This document shows, one piece after another, positions 14,353 through 25,735 of a stretch of 64,000 nucleotides of DNA. Numbering within the stretch: position 1 is the first letter of the stretch; every line of letters begins with the position of its first letter. Under the pieces are notes generated by a model, which was not told the DNA's origin, made no database searches, and worked only from the letters and a program-made list of their open reading frames with translations. A program made the translations under genes and the position numbers. The DNA is from Phytoseiulus persimilis (Eukaryota > Arthropoda > Arachnida > Mesostigmata > Phytoseiidae), in the NCBI GenBank assembly GCA_037576195.1, contig CM075102.1:39738745-39802744 (forward strand). Reading direction: 5' to 3'.

Positions 14353-17300
14353 CCATCAGAGCAATGGAGTGGGTCCGAGTCCGCCAATGGACCTTGGAGG
14401 AAATCTCGGAGTGCCTCGGAGACTTCTCAAGGATCTGCAGGAGGACCGCGATCACCGAAGGCATCGGAGTGCATCTGCTTCGGGTCAGGGCGCACTACAA
14501 ATCCAGACTCCGAAGGGCACCGACAGAAATGGATTGGTGAGTCACTTCAAAATCTCGAAACCCGATTCGCCCACGCCTGATTGGATCGATCTGATCTTCC
14601 AGAGATACGAGTGGGGGAAGATTGCTCCGTTTGATTCTACCGTTGGAGCATGTCGAACTAAAGCCTCTCGCTCCATCATTTACAGATACGCCGGATCGAT
14701 GACGACTTGGTGAAAAGGAGATGCAATGCTGGACAGAGCTACGAAATGTCGCAGGACCTGCTGGACAAGCAGGTCGAGATGCTGGAGAGGAAGTACGGAG
14801 GTCTGCGAGCGCGACGAGCAGCCACAACGATCCAGCGAGGCTGGAGGAGTTACTTGATGCAGAAACGCTTCCGGGACATCACTCAACAAGTGACTCAGGC
14901 GAACAAGGATGGTTCGCTCTCTGGCTCTCTGACAGGTTCGGCCAGAAGGCTGTCCCGAAGAGCGGTGCCATCGATTTTGTCCGATGGCGGGCTGCACCAT
15001 CAACATTTCTATCATCACAACTACTTCAGCGGCAATTACACGGCCAACAATCCGTACTATCAACAATGGGCTTACTCTAGTCAGCATCAAACTCCTGTAG
15101 CGTCTAGTGCAACTCTGCCGCCACCCGGCATGGGAGCTGAGGTTATGCTCAACCCGGTAAGTTTCCCTCCCAGCGGTACGAGGAGACATGAGCAATTATA
15201 AGTACTTTGTTACCGCTAGAGCCATGGTGAGCCTAGATGGGCGAGAGGATCCCGCGCGCGATCGAGTTTGAGCTGCTCCGAAATCAGAAGATCACCTCTA
15301 AGCCGGAAGACTCTCACTTTGGAATCATACGTGAGATGCGATTACCGCGACTCCCAGTGGGATTTGCGAGCTTTTAGAACAACGATTTCGCTCGCAACGT
15401 CATCTGTCAATCAGAACACCCAGCCGCTGGTGTTCTACTTTGGATGCTCTTCTTAGGCGGACGAGATGTGAATCTGGATTTCGGGAAAGCATCTGATGCT
15501 CGGGCTGCGAAAATTCAAGATCCCGCGGCGAAAGTTCGTGCGACTTCTGAATCCGCTAAGACTCTCTTCCGGGTGCCCATCGGCTCTTCGACGAACAGCT
15601 GAGTTTGAAGGCTCAAAACGTCGAATTGCCGCGTGTGCTGTTAGGGGAATCAGGACGTGTGATGGAATGTGCATCTCAAAAGGAGTTTTGGATTGAGCGA
15701 GTTCTGAATGTACAATGGGCGAAAACCGTGATGTCGGCATTTTGATAAATTTTTTCGAGAATTTTAACGGCAAACGCCGCGACAACGTGAGTGGTTGGAC
15801 TTTCGTCGAGCTTGCTTCCTCTGACCTCGAAGAATTTCATGTTCTCACGTTCTGCAGAGCTGCCGAGTTCCGGCCCTCATTGGTCGTTCGAGTTTGACAG
15901 AAATGGTGGAAAGATACCTCCGGATGTCAGGGATTCAGGTTTCGAGGATTAGGGTACCGAGTGTGATGTCAATCAATTGATGCTCGGGGGACGGCGGCCG
16001 ATTCGTCGAGACCTAATTTTCCTTGATGATGATTTTGGTGTGGTTAGTGTATGCGTCACCACATTGACGCCGGCGTTCATGCCGCGCGATGAGCCAACAT
16101 TGGATTGACTCACGTCGAGCAGGAAGTTCTGCTGTGTTTTTAATGGGTCACCGTCGCGTTGCGTATCGATGCCACTCTTATTCTCCATTATTGGAACCGT
16201 CAGGCTTTCGATAACCTCTACATGGTTAAGACGATTGAGATATCCTTTTTCTATTCATTGGAGTGTCTCGTAACACCATCCACTTCAACTGGCGTGAACT
16301 ACAGCGAGCAGAGTGGATCCCTCTCAGCGTTCTAGCCGCCTGATTCTTCAAGTCGTCATTCTGAACATCTCCGGATACCCGGACGAGGAAGCTGGTGGGA
16401 GTCAAGTGAGCGGCGACAATATCCAGGAAGTGGTAAATGCTCCTGACAGTTCTCCTGACTTCAAATTCTGTCCAGATCCCATAAGCTTGGGAATAATTGG
16501 TCTGGCAACTCCGATCGTTTCAATAATTATATTGGAGTACAGGCTCAGCAAACTTTGGAGAGATCCTCTTTCAATCGCAGCGCGCAGCTCCCGAGTGGCA
16601 CCTCGCGCAGAAAGATGCCTTGCCCACGGTCAGACTTTGTTCGGGACGCGGGACACCACGTGCAAACTCACCTGTTGACCGTTGGTCCATCAGGACCTTG
16701 AAACTATTTTTTAGCGGTTCCTCGATGTTTCGCGCGCATTCGAAGTCAATGTCGCATTGGAATGCCCGATTGTATTGTGAAGCAGCGACTAGAGAGCAGC
16801 CGCGGATCTGCCGTACGGGGGCATATGGCCAGGAGGGTCTTAAGAATGTTGGATAGTCCAGACTACCATAGTTCGAACCTGGTATCGAGCCGAGGTTCCG
16901 CGATCCCGGATATTCACGGAGAAATCTCGGAGTGGGAATCGGATGCTGATTTTGAGTCCCGCGGGGCTCCAACTCGGCATGGTGACTGTCCCGAACTGAT
17001 TTCCGCTGCGATTGTCTTTGTCTGGCTCAGCCGAGCGGCACAAATGTGGCGCGGCCGTTGTTAATGCAGCATTTGATTTTCTGCTCCGAAGACTTCCCGA
17101 GTGAAAATTTTCGAAGCTCAATGTGCTGCTATTTGCAGAGTCATTGTTGAATGTGGCTGTATGTGATCGTCGTCGACCAGAGTTTCGATGTCTGACGACG
17201 CAAACATTTCAATGAGCCCAAATTGGAGCGTGATTGGGCGCTCCTATTGTTTGGGGTTCAACGCAAAATTTGCGAAAAATATGATTGTCCGAATGGCCAG

Positions 17301-20300
17301 CGCGGTACTTGAGTACACGTATGAGCTCTCTGATCGAGTCAGAGATCACAGCGTTCATGTCGGTACTATGAGAGCTCTGGGTTCTACGATCACCATCACC
17401 ACACCATCAGCCGCCACAGTAGCGGCGGCGGGAGCGGCGGGCCGTCCAGCGTTGCTCTCTCTCCATCTGGTGCTCCATGAACGAGATCGCTCAGTCGAGG
17501 CCCAAGAGCCGAGCAGCTCAGTTGTTCGAACGAGTTAGCTAGTTGCTTGTGACGCTGTGGTGCTCATAGAAGATTCCTATTCGGCTCGAAAGATGTGCAT
17601 CGTGGAAAGCAGTGTACGATGACTTCACTGGAGCTTGTCGTGTGACATCGCCGCTTCATCGCGCGGTGGTCTAAGCGCTTGAGCCAGAATGTTGGGGATA
17701 ACCTTACAGTGGTCGAGATCCTCGGTGAGTCATGGGGCCCACCTCGTAATGAGCTTTGATTGATTCCTCCGAGAGTTCGCTCTTCCCGATCGTTTCCGAA
17801 TTTCTTTTGTTACTCCGGAGATGCTTCATCCGTGGAAGCTGGTTTCCACCGCAGACGTCTATGGATCGAGATCTCCTCAAACCCCGTGTGTTTCCTCTTT
17901 GTCGGATGTTGCTAGGTTCCATATCCAGCTACCGGCTCTAACTTTATGGCTGGACCAAAACATCTGCGCCCCGTATGCGGCACGCGCCGCTCGAACTTCA
18001 GCTGGCCTCCGATACACAGTCTTCGGAAACGGCACCAGCGCGGTTCCGTTTCAATGCGGCTCGTTCGGAATTCGAGACTCGTATTCTTCGCTAAACTCCG
18101 CTACTTTTTGGTTCGTGCTGCTGCTTCAGAACTCACCTGAGCCGTTGGGTGAGGACGGAGCATTGCTCGATTGAGGACAGCAACGTTCCGGCGAACCCCG
18201 GTCGCATTCGTTCCCTGAGTGATGAAAAACTGATCAACGGAAGCGCCGCTATGGACAGATGTCAGAGCGAACCGGAGCCCGTCCGCTGTATCGATGACGG
18301 CATGAGATTCCACTGGATTCGAATGACGGTGCGAATGGACTACAATCGACCTTTGGAGCTCGATCTAGCTGATGTAGTAGCCGCAGACGTTGCTCATTCC
18401 CAATATTCGCATGAAATATCTCTCCGGTGTGCTATATGAATCTCTTGCTGTGATTATGCTTGGAGTGAGCACTCCGACCGCACCCATCAGAGGAGCCGAT
18501 CGGTCGTTCATCCACGTACTGGAATTCTTGTTGATAATGACTCTTCTCAGATCACAAGATCGAGCTGCAGCAGCCTTTTGTCGCGATCTGTGTGATTCGT
18601 TGCGAATTCTCTGCTTGCTCGGCAAAACACATGCTCACTTGGGGACTGGTGTGTTGCGATCAAGGCCTGTTTTACGCGCTCGCTCTTATCAAGTGATGGT
18701 TCCGACTCCTTTCCGTGGAGTATCTCTTTTTCCTCTGTCGGTGTTGTAATCTACGGCCGCGGAAGAAGGAAGACGGCATCTTTCAAAAGTGATCTTTGGA
18801 AAATTTCTCCGACAGCCACCTTGCGGCTCACGGGCGTCCCTTGAGGACATTGACTCCTCATTTGAAAGTCCTCACTTCGACGACGCTGTTTCCCATTTGC
18901 TCCGTTAGAGAACTCATACCATCCTGATTTCATGATCGAAGCACTCATACAGGACTCCGGGAAACATTGTAGGAGACGCGCGAACACCCTTCGTCGAAAG
19001 TTATGTTCCGCGGAGTTTCCTCTCGTTTCCCAAGTGTCGCTAAGACTGGTTGGAATATTAGATTGTCTAGTCCATACACCGACTAGCATTGTCTCGCTTG
19101 TGGGATTTCTCGATTAACCTTCTCTCACTCTTCGTTACATGGATCTCTTGAGGAGCCGTTGGTGCCTATTCAAGGAGGGCTCGACAGAAATGGTTTGCTT
19201 CGCAAAGCGTCGGGTCTCTTCATAGAAGAAAATGCCTCCCCAGGTTCGTGAAATTCCTAAATAGTCTTCTCTCCGGCCCGGGATGAGTCGTTCGGCTGGC
19301 CGATCGATGGAGTTCCTTTTCGGCGCTCTGGCCAGCCCATTAATCCGTTAAGATCACGGTCAGCGGGCAACAGTCTCAGAAACGCGATTCATGAGTCCGA
19401 TTTCTTTATCAATGCCGATAACAAGGAGAGCGTAGAAGGGGCTTTCATGCGAGCAACGTCTCTCACTCTGTGTAACCTCGCTGTACCGTGAATAATCCCT
19501 CTTTCTCGGAACACATGCACGGGCCGTATATCAATGACGAAAACGAAAAAGATGTTTCACTCTCGCGTTTCCGTCAGTGGCCTCGATATTTGGCTTTCAA
19601 ATCTTGATGATTAGCCATTCGTTCGGCCGTCGCGTCGCCCCAAACCGATCGGTGTCGACGCAGGCGTTTCACTGTAGAACGAGTGTGTTCTGACGATGAA
19701 ATGTTTCGAGCGCTCAACATGTTTCCTTCGGAGAAATCGAAAGGCGAATGCTATTCTCCTCGCCAATGGTCAGCCATCGTCATTCGATGACTCTTGCCGA
19801 TATCGATAAGCTCACCTCGACTCAGCTGCTGATGAAAAATTCGTCGAGTTCCGGAGAAATCCCGGGAAGCGTTCGCTGATGAGAGCGTCCCGAATGATAT
19901 GTGAAAAAATGAGCGCGACTGACGGTGGAACTTATTCCCTCTACAGGTCCCCAAGAGAACGTGTTCGATGCAGAGAACCTCTTCTCCGATGTCGGGCTGA
20001 GAGCGTCACGTTGCGAGTCCACAGGATCGGAAACGTCGTTGGTTCTCGAAACTTCAGTGAGCTCGCATGGCTCGTCCTCCGACCTCCACTCACATCACTC
20101 GCATTCGCCGCTGTGGGGCAACGAGGAGCACGATGAAAAGCGACTGTCGAACATCTCGGAAGATGCTTGCGACGCAACCCCTGGATACTCGACGAGCAAC
20201 GCTGGCGCGGACGCCCTTCTCATGTATCCATCGCAGACAAACCCGCTTGCGTCACCTCAAGAAATCTCGAACTTAACCCTCCGGAGAATAAACCCAAAGA

Positions 20301-21921
20301 AATTGAGCGCAAACGACATTATCGTGTCGGCTTGAATCTCTTCAACAAGAAACCTGAGCGGGGAATCCGTTACCTCATCGACAAAACTTCCTTGAGGGCA
20401 CACCCGAAGCCGTCGCAAAGTTTTTGATGACCCGCAAGGGACTCAGCAAGAACAGATCGGAGAGTACCTCGGAGACAGACAGAACCCGTTCGCTGCTCAA
20501 GTTCTCGAGTGCTTCGTTCGAGAAATGGATCTGTCCGGGATGCAGGTTGACGTCGCCCTGCGGAAATTCCAGTCCTACTTCCAGATGCCCGTAAGTTGAA
20601 CTCAAGCCCAGGCCGGAACACGTGGTTCCATGGAGCGAGCAAACAGCTATGATCCATCCTATAAGAATGTCCATGACGCATGCGCCCAGCAGAACGATTT
20701 TCAGGCTTTATAATTGGAATGCATCCTGGTCCCGCTCCGCGCGTCGTGGCGTTCACTCACGATTGCCTTCTTTTCTAGGGAGAGGCTCAAAAAGTGATCA
20801 CCGTCATCCAGATGTTCTCTGTCCACTACGCGGTTTGTAATCCCGATCTGGTCGCGCAATTCTTCAAGAATCCCGACAACATCATGGTGGTCGCGTTTTC
20901 GATTGTCATCTTGAATGTGGACTTGCACAATCCGTCACTGGCAGAGCACCGTCGAATGAAGGTTGACGATTACATTAAGAACCTCCGCGGCGTCGATGGT
21001 TTCGAGACCGTAGATCGCGCAACGTTAGCTGGTATTTATGAAAGGATCAAGAAGGAGGCTTTCCGACCGGGGAGCGACCATGTGACGCAGGTTCAGAAAG
21101 TTCAGGAGACCATTGTAGGCGCCAAAAACCAAACTTGGTACTCCCACACCGGCGACTCGTCTGCTACTGTAGACTCTACGAGGTATACGATATCCAGAAA
21201 AAAGAGAAAGCCGGATTGCATCAACGTGAAGTTTTCCTCTCAACGATCTGCTGCTGATAACGAAAATTGCAAGCAAGAAAAAAGGAGCCATAACATAACA
21301 CGTTCCGTCAAAGCGTGCCCCTAGTTGGACTGAATGTGACGCTGTTTTCAACGCCGCACTATCCGTTCGGAATCTCCCTCTCCCAACGTGTGGACGGGAA
21401 AGTCATGATCACGTTGAACGCCCGCAACGAGCACGACCGGGGCAAGTTCTGCGACGACCTTCGCGAATCCATTCTCGAAATGGACGAGATGGAAGCCTAC
21501 GGATTGAGGCCGAACTTGAGAAGCAGTCCTCATCATGGTCGAACCAGGCAAGAGAACCGGGACCAGTTGGCGTCGCCACCGACGACGACCACGCAGGCCA
21601 AGCCGCCGGCTCTCCGGCAGACTCGCGGAAAGCCAAGGGCTCGGCACTGTCGAACTCCTTGCTCGACCTCAATGAGCCACCTCTACCGAAGCCGTTCGAA
21701 GAGGGAGTGCGGGATCCCTCGACAGCGGTATGTCAGTGTCGTTCCAGTCGTCGGCTGCCAGTACCATGTGAGCAGGACTCGTCTCCGCAGACTGTCCCCG
21801 CCAGCTGTGCGTCACAACCGCAGCATCAGACGATTCCTGAGAACCGAAAGGCTTCTTGAGTCACGTGTTCAAAGGATCCACCAGCAAACAGAAGCTGCGC
21901 ACAGATACGACCGACGTATGA
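14353..21921 (+). CDS. IQSEC: IQ motif and Sec7 domain Arf-GEF (IQSEC family), 5' end not found
   Basis: Arf guanine-nucleotide exchange factor of the IQSEC/BRAG family (Drosophila schizo/loner), acting on Arf6 at the plasma membrane and synapses. Supported exons are 14353-14536, 14686-15156, 19947-20590 and 20779 to about 21921. Exon 14686 carries the IQ motif ([17 protein letters not shown]), followed by a His/Tyr-rich stretch. The Sec7 domain spans 20290-21120 and shows [13 protein letters not shown] and the exchange-active Glu in GEAQKV; a PH domain follows from about 21130. The C-terminus shows [14 protein letters not shown] and [11 protein letters not shown]. Splice sites are consensus (14536 GTGAGT, 15156 GTAAGT, 20590 GTAAGT). 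Exons 19947 onward contain about ten single-base frame breaks, so no continuous frame exists in this sequence. The stop is probably TGA at 21919-21921; an earlier TGA at 21769 would apply if one break is real. The N-terminus lies upstream. Confidence 0.88.
15157..19946. other. Large IQSEC intron region
   Basis: This 4.8-kb interval separates the IQ-motif exon from the pre-Sec7 exon. Apart from the candidate exon at 17352-17533, two stretches look mildly coding: 16543-16680 after a TACAG acceptor and about 18161-18320. Neither could be tied to IQSEC. No transposon termini or long tandem repeats are evident. Confidence 0.5.
17352..17533 (+). CDS. Possible extra IQSEC exon
   Basis: After an ACAG acceptor at 17351 a phase-0 frame encodes a Tyr/His/Ser/Gly-rich segment ([20 protein letters not shown]) like the low-complexity region around the preceding IQSEC exon. 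The phase matches the preceding exon's donor at 15156. The frame breaks at the TGA near 17479; skipping one base continues it as [18 protein letters not shown] before a GTTAGC donor. The acceptor has a poor pyrimidine tract and the phase does not fit the next exon directly, so a further exon would be needed. It is tentative. Confidence 0.3.
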
Positions 21922-22332
21922 GATCGTCCTCGAGCCGATGACGAAGGTCGACAATTAACTCGATCCGCGGAGGCTTGACTTCTGGAAAGCTGTTCAGAGC
22001 GCTTCGCGGCCTGAGGTGGTAGCGTTTCCCGGCGGCGTTGGTAGTTCTGGCGACGACCACAGAAAGCAGGTGCAGTGATCAATGTGATGCGTGTACAGAC
22101 GTCGGGTTGGATCGATGACGGACCCGTTCTAGTAATAACGGCGGAACCGCGTGTAATAGCTGGAAAGCCAATCTTAGCCAAATCTCTTACATATGTACGT
22201 GCGCTCGCAGCGGCGTCTTCTTAGACAAACATCTTGTTTCCACACTCGTTCAGTTTCTTTACCTTTTATTTGTACATACTGAGAATAACTAATATTGGTA
22301 ACGCGTAGATCCAAGTAGTTGGGGAGAGGAAC

Positions 22333-22338
22333 AATAAA
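22333..22338 (+). promoter_or_regulatory. AATAAA poly(A) signal, probably IQSEC
   Basis: AATAAA lies about 410 nt after the inferred IQSEC stop on the coding strand. It is the first clear plus-strand signal downstream. The 3' ends of IQSEC and nudC converge here. Confidence 0.45.
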
Positions 22339-23071
22339 ACACAGAACACGTTTTCATTGTCGACGCTGCGAGAACTCTTTCTCACATTGGCTTCTATCCG
22401 GCAGAGAAAGGGTTTAGAGAAGGTACTCCAAGAGCTTAGACTCCCGCTGTACACGAGACATTCGATGACCATCAGACAAACTGACACACAGATTCGAAAA
22501 GGGAATGGTAGATCGGGCGTATTGGAGATTTTGATCTGGATTGTAAAGTGCTACGAGAAATCTTGTCCATCGGGACCGAGGTTCCCACTCCTTGAGTTGA
22601 ACAGCTACAAGCGACGGCGACTTCGTTGATGATATATATATTTCTACGGATATATCTGCGTGAGACACGTAACGAAGAGAAATGAGTTCGGGGAAGCATT
22701 ACGTGAAGATCTAGATGTACAAAAACTGTTTAATATATTTGGAGACTGAGCCGCGATTGAGAGCTGGAACTAATAAACGAGAAGTATCGTAACGAAAATC
22801 TCTGTTTTGATTTCCAATCTTCGTCAACAATACGATGGCACGATCGACTGTATGAGACTCGATGGGATTGGCGAAAATTCTGGAGATCGCGTTTTATTAG
22901 AGCAGGCACAATAAACAGCACTCGACTTCTGTCGAAAGTAAACGTCGAAGACACCAAGTCGTTCCGATGCAGATTCTCTTGATGATGAGGAACGCGTGAC
23001 GTCTCGACCTTTCGACCCTAGACTCTCGCGAAGGGTGGAGGCGGAATCGAATCTAATCCAAGACACCTGAT
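22339..23071. other. IQSEC-nudC convergent intergenic region / 3' UTRs
   Basis: No coding sequence is seen. The interval holds AT-rich 3'-UTR-like sequence with a short (AT)n run near 22631 and minus-strand AATAAA signals near 22266 and 22892, which could end nudC transcripts. Confidence 0.5.
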
Positions 23072-24789
23072 TCAGGAAAACTTGGCTTGGCTGAAATCAA
23101 GTTCAGGATGCTGCTCCATGAATTTCTTCAGGGTGTCTTGCTTCTTCTGCTCATCCGACGTGGGCTTCCCCATGGCTTTCTGACGCTGATCGTACATCAT
23201 CTTTTCGACCATGCCGCGAGTTTCACCGTCGAGATCGGACAACTTCGACGTACCGGGATCGACCTTATCGGTGCGAATCAGCGGATCGCTCAGGACGAGG
23301 TGGGGCCACCACTCCATCTGGTTAACCTGAGATCGTACGGGTTGCTATTGATTTTCTCGGCTCGTTAGGGGGGAGATTAGAGGTTAAATTTCAGCAATCA
23401 GTTCTGGAGGCTGATCAATTTTCCGTTAGCGGTGGTGTATTCACCTTCTCCATTGTAATGACGATTTTGTTGTCAACTAGAACCCAGCAGCAATCTTCAA
23501 CCTTGACTTCATTGTACAGCTGGCCGTCAATGATGAGCGGGAATCCTTTGAGACCAACCTTGAGTTTCTGGTAATGAAGAAGAGAGATGTAGAACATGGC
23601 ACCAGCATGGACGAACCAGGCCAGATCTTCATATAGCAAAACCAGGTCACCTTTTTGCCGAATTCCAGCACAATGTCTCGTTTGTGAAGGGTGATGCCTT
23701 TGGGGGCGTTAACTTTCAGCTCAATCTCCTGGAGTGTTTGTCCCCAGGAATAATACTCGAGATCGCATCCGTTGTGCTCGTTAGGAGGAACCTTGCCTGC
23801 ATTCTATTGGTTCGGGAGACATGTTAAGCATTGGCGTTCAGGGCAGGGATTTTTCAGAGCTGATCCGAAATTTAATGTATGGTAGAGTGACGAAGCAGGG
23901 GGTTCCTTCCCGTTATCGGATCCTACCTTAGACTCCTCATCCTCGTCCCCACCAGCGCCTTCGTCCGACTTCTTTTGCTTCCTTTTCTCCTCGGCTCTCA
24001 GCTTAGCTTCGTTGAGCTCTTTGGTTTTCTCTTCTTGAGCTTTCTTCGCCTGAATGACGTGAACCGAATCAGCGATGATCGATCGTAGCAGCAGTCGGCA
24101 TTTCGTGGCGGGGGAAGTTCATGTTTCACAGGCGATTTGAGAAATGAAATATAACTTACATCTTCGATATCTTTCTCAATCTGCTTCGCCTGCTCCTCGG
24201 AAACCTCTTCGATGGATGCTCCCTCTTCTCTACGACGCTTCTCACTCTCTAGTTGCTTCTTCAAGAACTCCTGCTTTTCTCGAGCTTCTTTTTCTTTCTT
24301 GCGTTTCTCTGCAAGGGCGCTCTGTTCGAATTTCTCGAATTTTTTCAACAACATCTGCAGGAGAGAAAGATACATACTCATCAACAACCATTAGTGGAAC
24401 GCAGCTCATATACGGATCGAGGCGGGAAACAATACCCATACTCACAGCCTTGGCGGCCCCCGGGGCTCCACCGGTGTAGAAGTCAGTTTTTCTGCTCAAA
24501 AAACTGAACACGCTGTTCAAGAGCTGCAATGCAAGTTGGGCAACAATGTGAGCCATCGATTCATTGGTTGCATTACCCCCGGTCGTATGGATCCGGGCCC
24601 TTTTTTTAAGACTCTGAGAAAATCCCCGGACTCGTGGAAGTTTCCTTCGCATTGTAGAATCCTATGTTACGCATAAAAAACACCTCATGACGAACGAGAG
24701 CCCGGAGTACTCACGTCTGGTACTCCTCCTTCATGTTGCTCTGCCAACGCCAACAGGATTTGATCGAAACGTGCCTCCTCCACCGTCAT
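23072..24789 (-). CDS. nudC: Nuclear migration protein nudC, complete
   Basis: NudC is a co-chaperone and dynein-pathway protein needed for nuclear migration, mitosis and LIS1 stability. Seven exons on the minus strand join in frame to 333 residues: 24789-24715, 24523-24446, 24354-24160, 24049-23927, 23803-23651, 23567-23445 and 23326-23072. All junctions are GT-AG at phase 0. The N-terminus [20 protein letters not shown] starts the NudC N-terminal helix; [14 protein letters not shown] is the typical NudC-N motif. Residues about 52-157 form a charged Lys/Glu coiled coil. The CS (p23-like) domain is about 165-258, and the C-terminal [20 protein letters not shown] is characteristic of the family. 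Length matches the family and no frame break is present. A minus-strand AATAAA at about 22892 fits its 3' end. Confidence 0.96.
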
Positions 24790-25735
24790 GTTCCCGTTTG
24801 TTCGGTACGTATTCCTCCCCGGTATTCAACTACACACTCTTTGATTCAGCGCAACGATACCAACGAGTACCAACGAGCCACAACTCTGAAGATCCCGGGA
24901 ACGTGGATTCCTGAGATATGCAAAGTCTCAGTACTTTTGAACGAAGATATTCAACCAACACACGGTGGGCGCGATTCGAGAATTCTCCACACGGCTCCCA
25001 GTGTTTGGCGGTGTCAACATTCTTCGTGTTGACTGTCGGAGCTCGGCTTATCGTGGCGGGAGAATTCGAAATTCTTGAATTTGGATCCTCGAGAGGATCT
25101 CCGAAAATCCCGGACGGTGTCCATCCCAAGCGACTCGGTCTCTTTCCCAAAGCAATGGGGGCTGGTTGTGGGATCACATTATGATCGGCCGGACGCTAAG
25201 CTAGGGCGACCGAGAGGGCTCAAAGCTCGCGGAACGATATGCAAGGCTCTCAAGATGAGATCACAACGTGGCTCTCGAACAGAAGCCATTGGCCGTACTG
25301 AATTCCAAGATATCTTCTCGGGATGGTTGCGAAAACCAATGCTGATCACGATGCGTCAGAAGGAAGAACCAGCATCATGGCGATGATGACGGTGATCTCA
25401 TCCGATGGTTGAGATTGACTACTGCTCGCATCTCTCCCATGGCAGAGGAACACACCGGGAGAAGGAGGCCACTATTACCACCACCGGCACCGGTCGCTCA
25501 GTTTTGTCCTCGAAGAACTACAGACTGTGTTCTAAATAGGGCATTGGGTTCTTCCTCGGAAATCGCAAGAAGCCGAAACAGTTCAGCCCTTGCTCCACAA
25601 ACGTGCGGAACTTCACAGTGTCATGAAGCCTACGAGACAAACTTTCGCGCATCATTGATTTCAGTTCCGATTGGAACAACTCTCGTTGTGATCGCCTCCT
25701 AATCGTGAGGTCGTTCGTTCGGTCAACGCAAAATC
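24790..25735. other. Divergent nudC-TMEM161 promoter region
   Basis: About 950 bp separate the nudC start (minus) from the TMEM161 start (plus), so this interval probably holds both promoters and 5' UTRs. No coding exon or repeat element is supported, and no clear TATA box was identified. Confidence 0.5.

Noticed and set aside
16543..16680. Possible IQSEC exon after a TACAG acceptor
   Set aside because: Ser/Arg-rich frame without a clear donor or family motif.
18161..18320. Possible IQSEC exon
   Set aside because: The frame looks mildly coding, but acceptor and donor are weak and no IQSEC motif is present.
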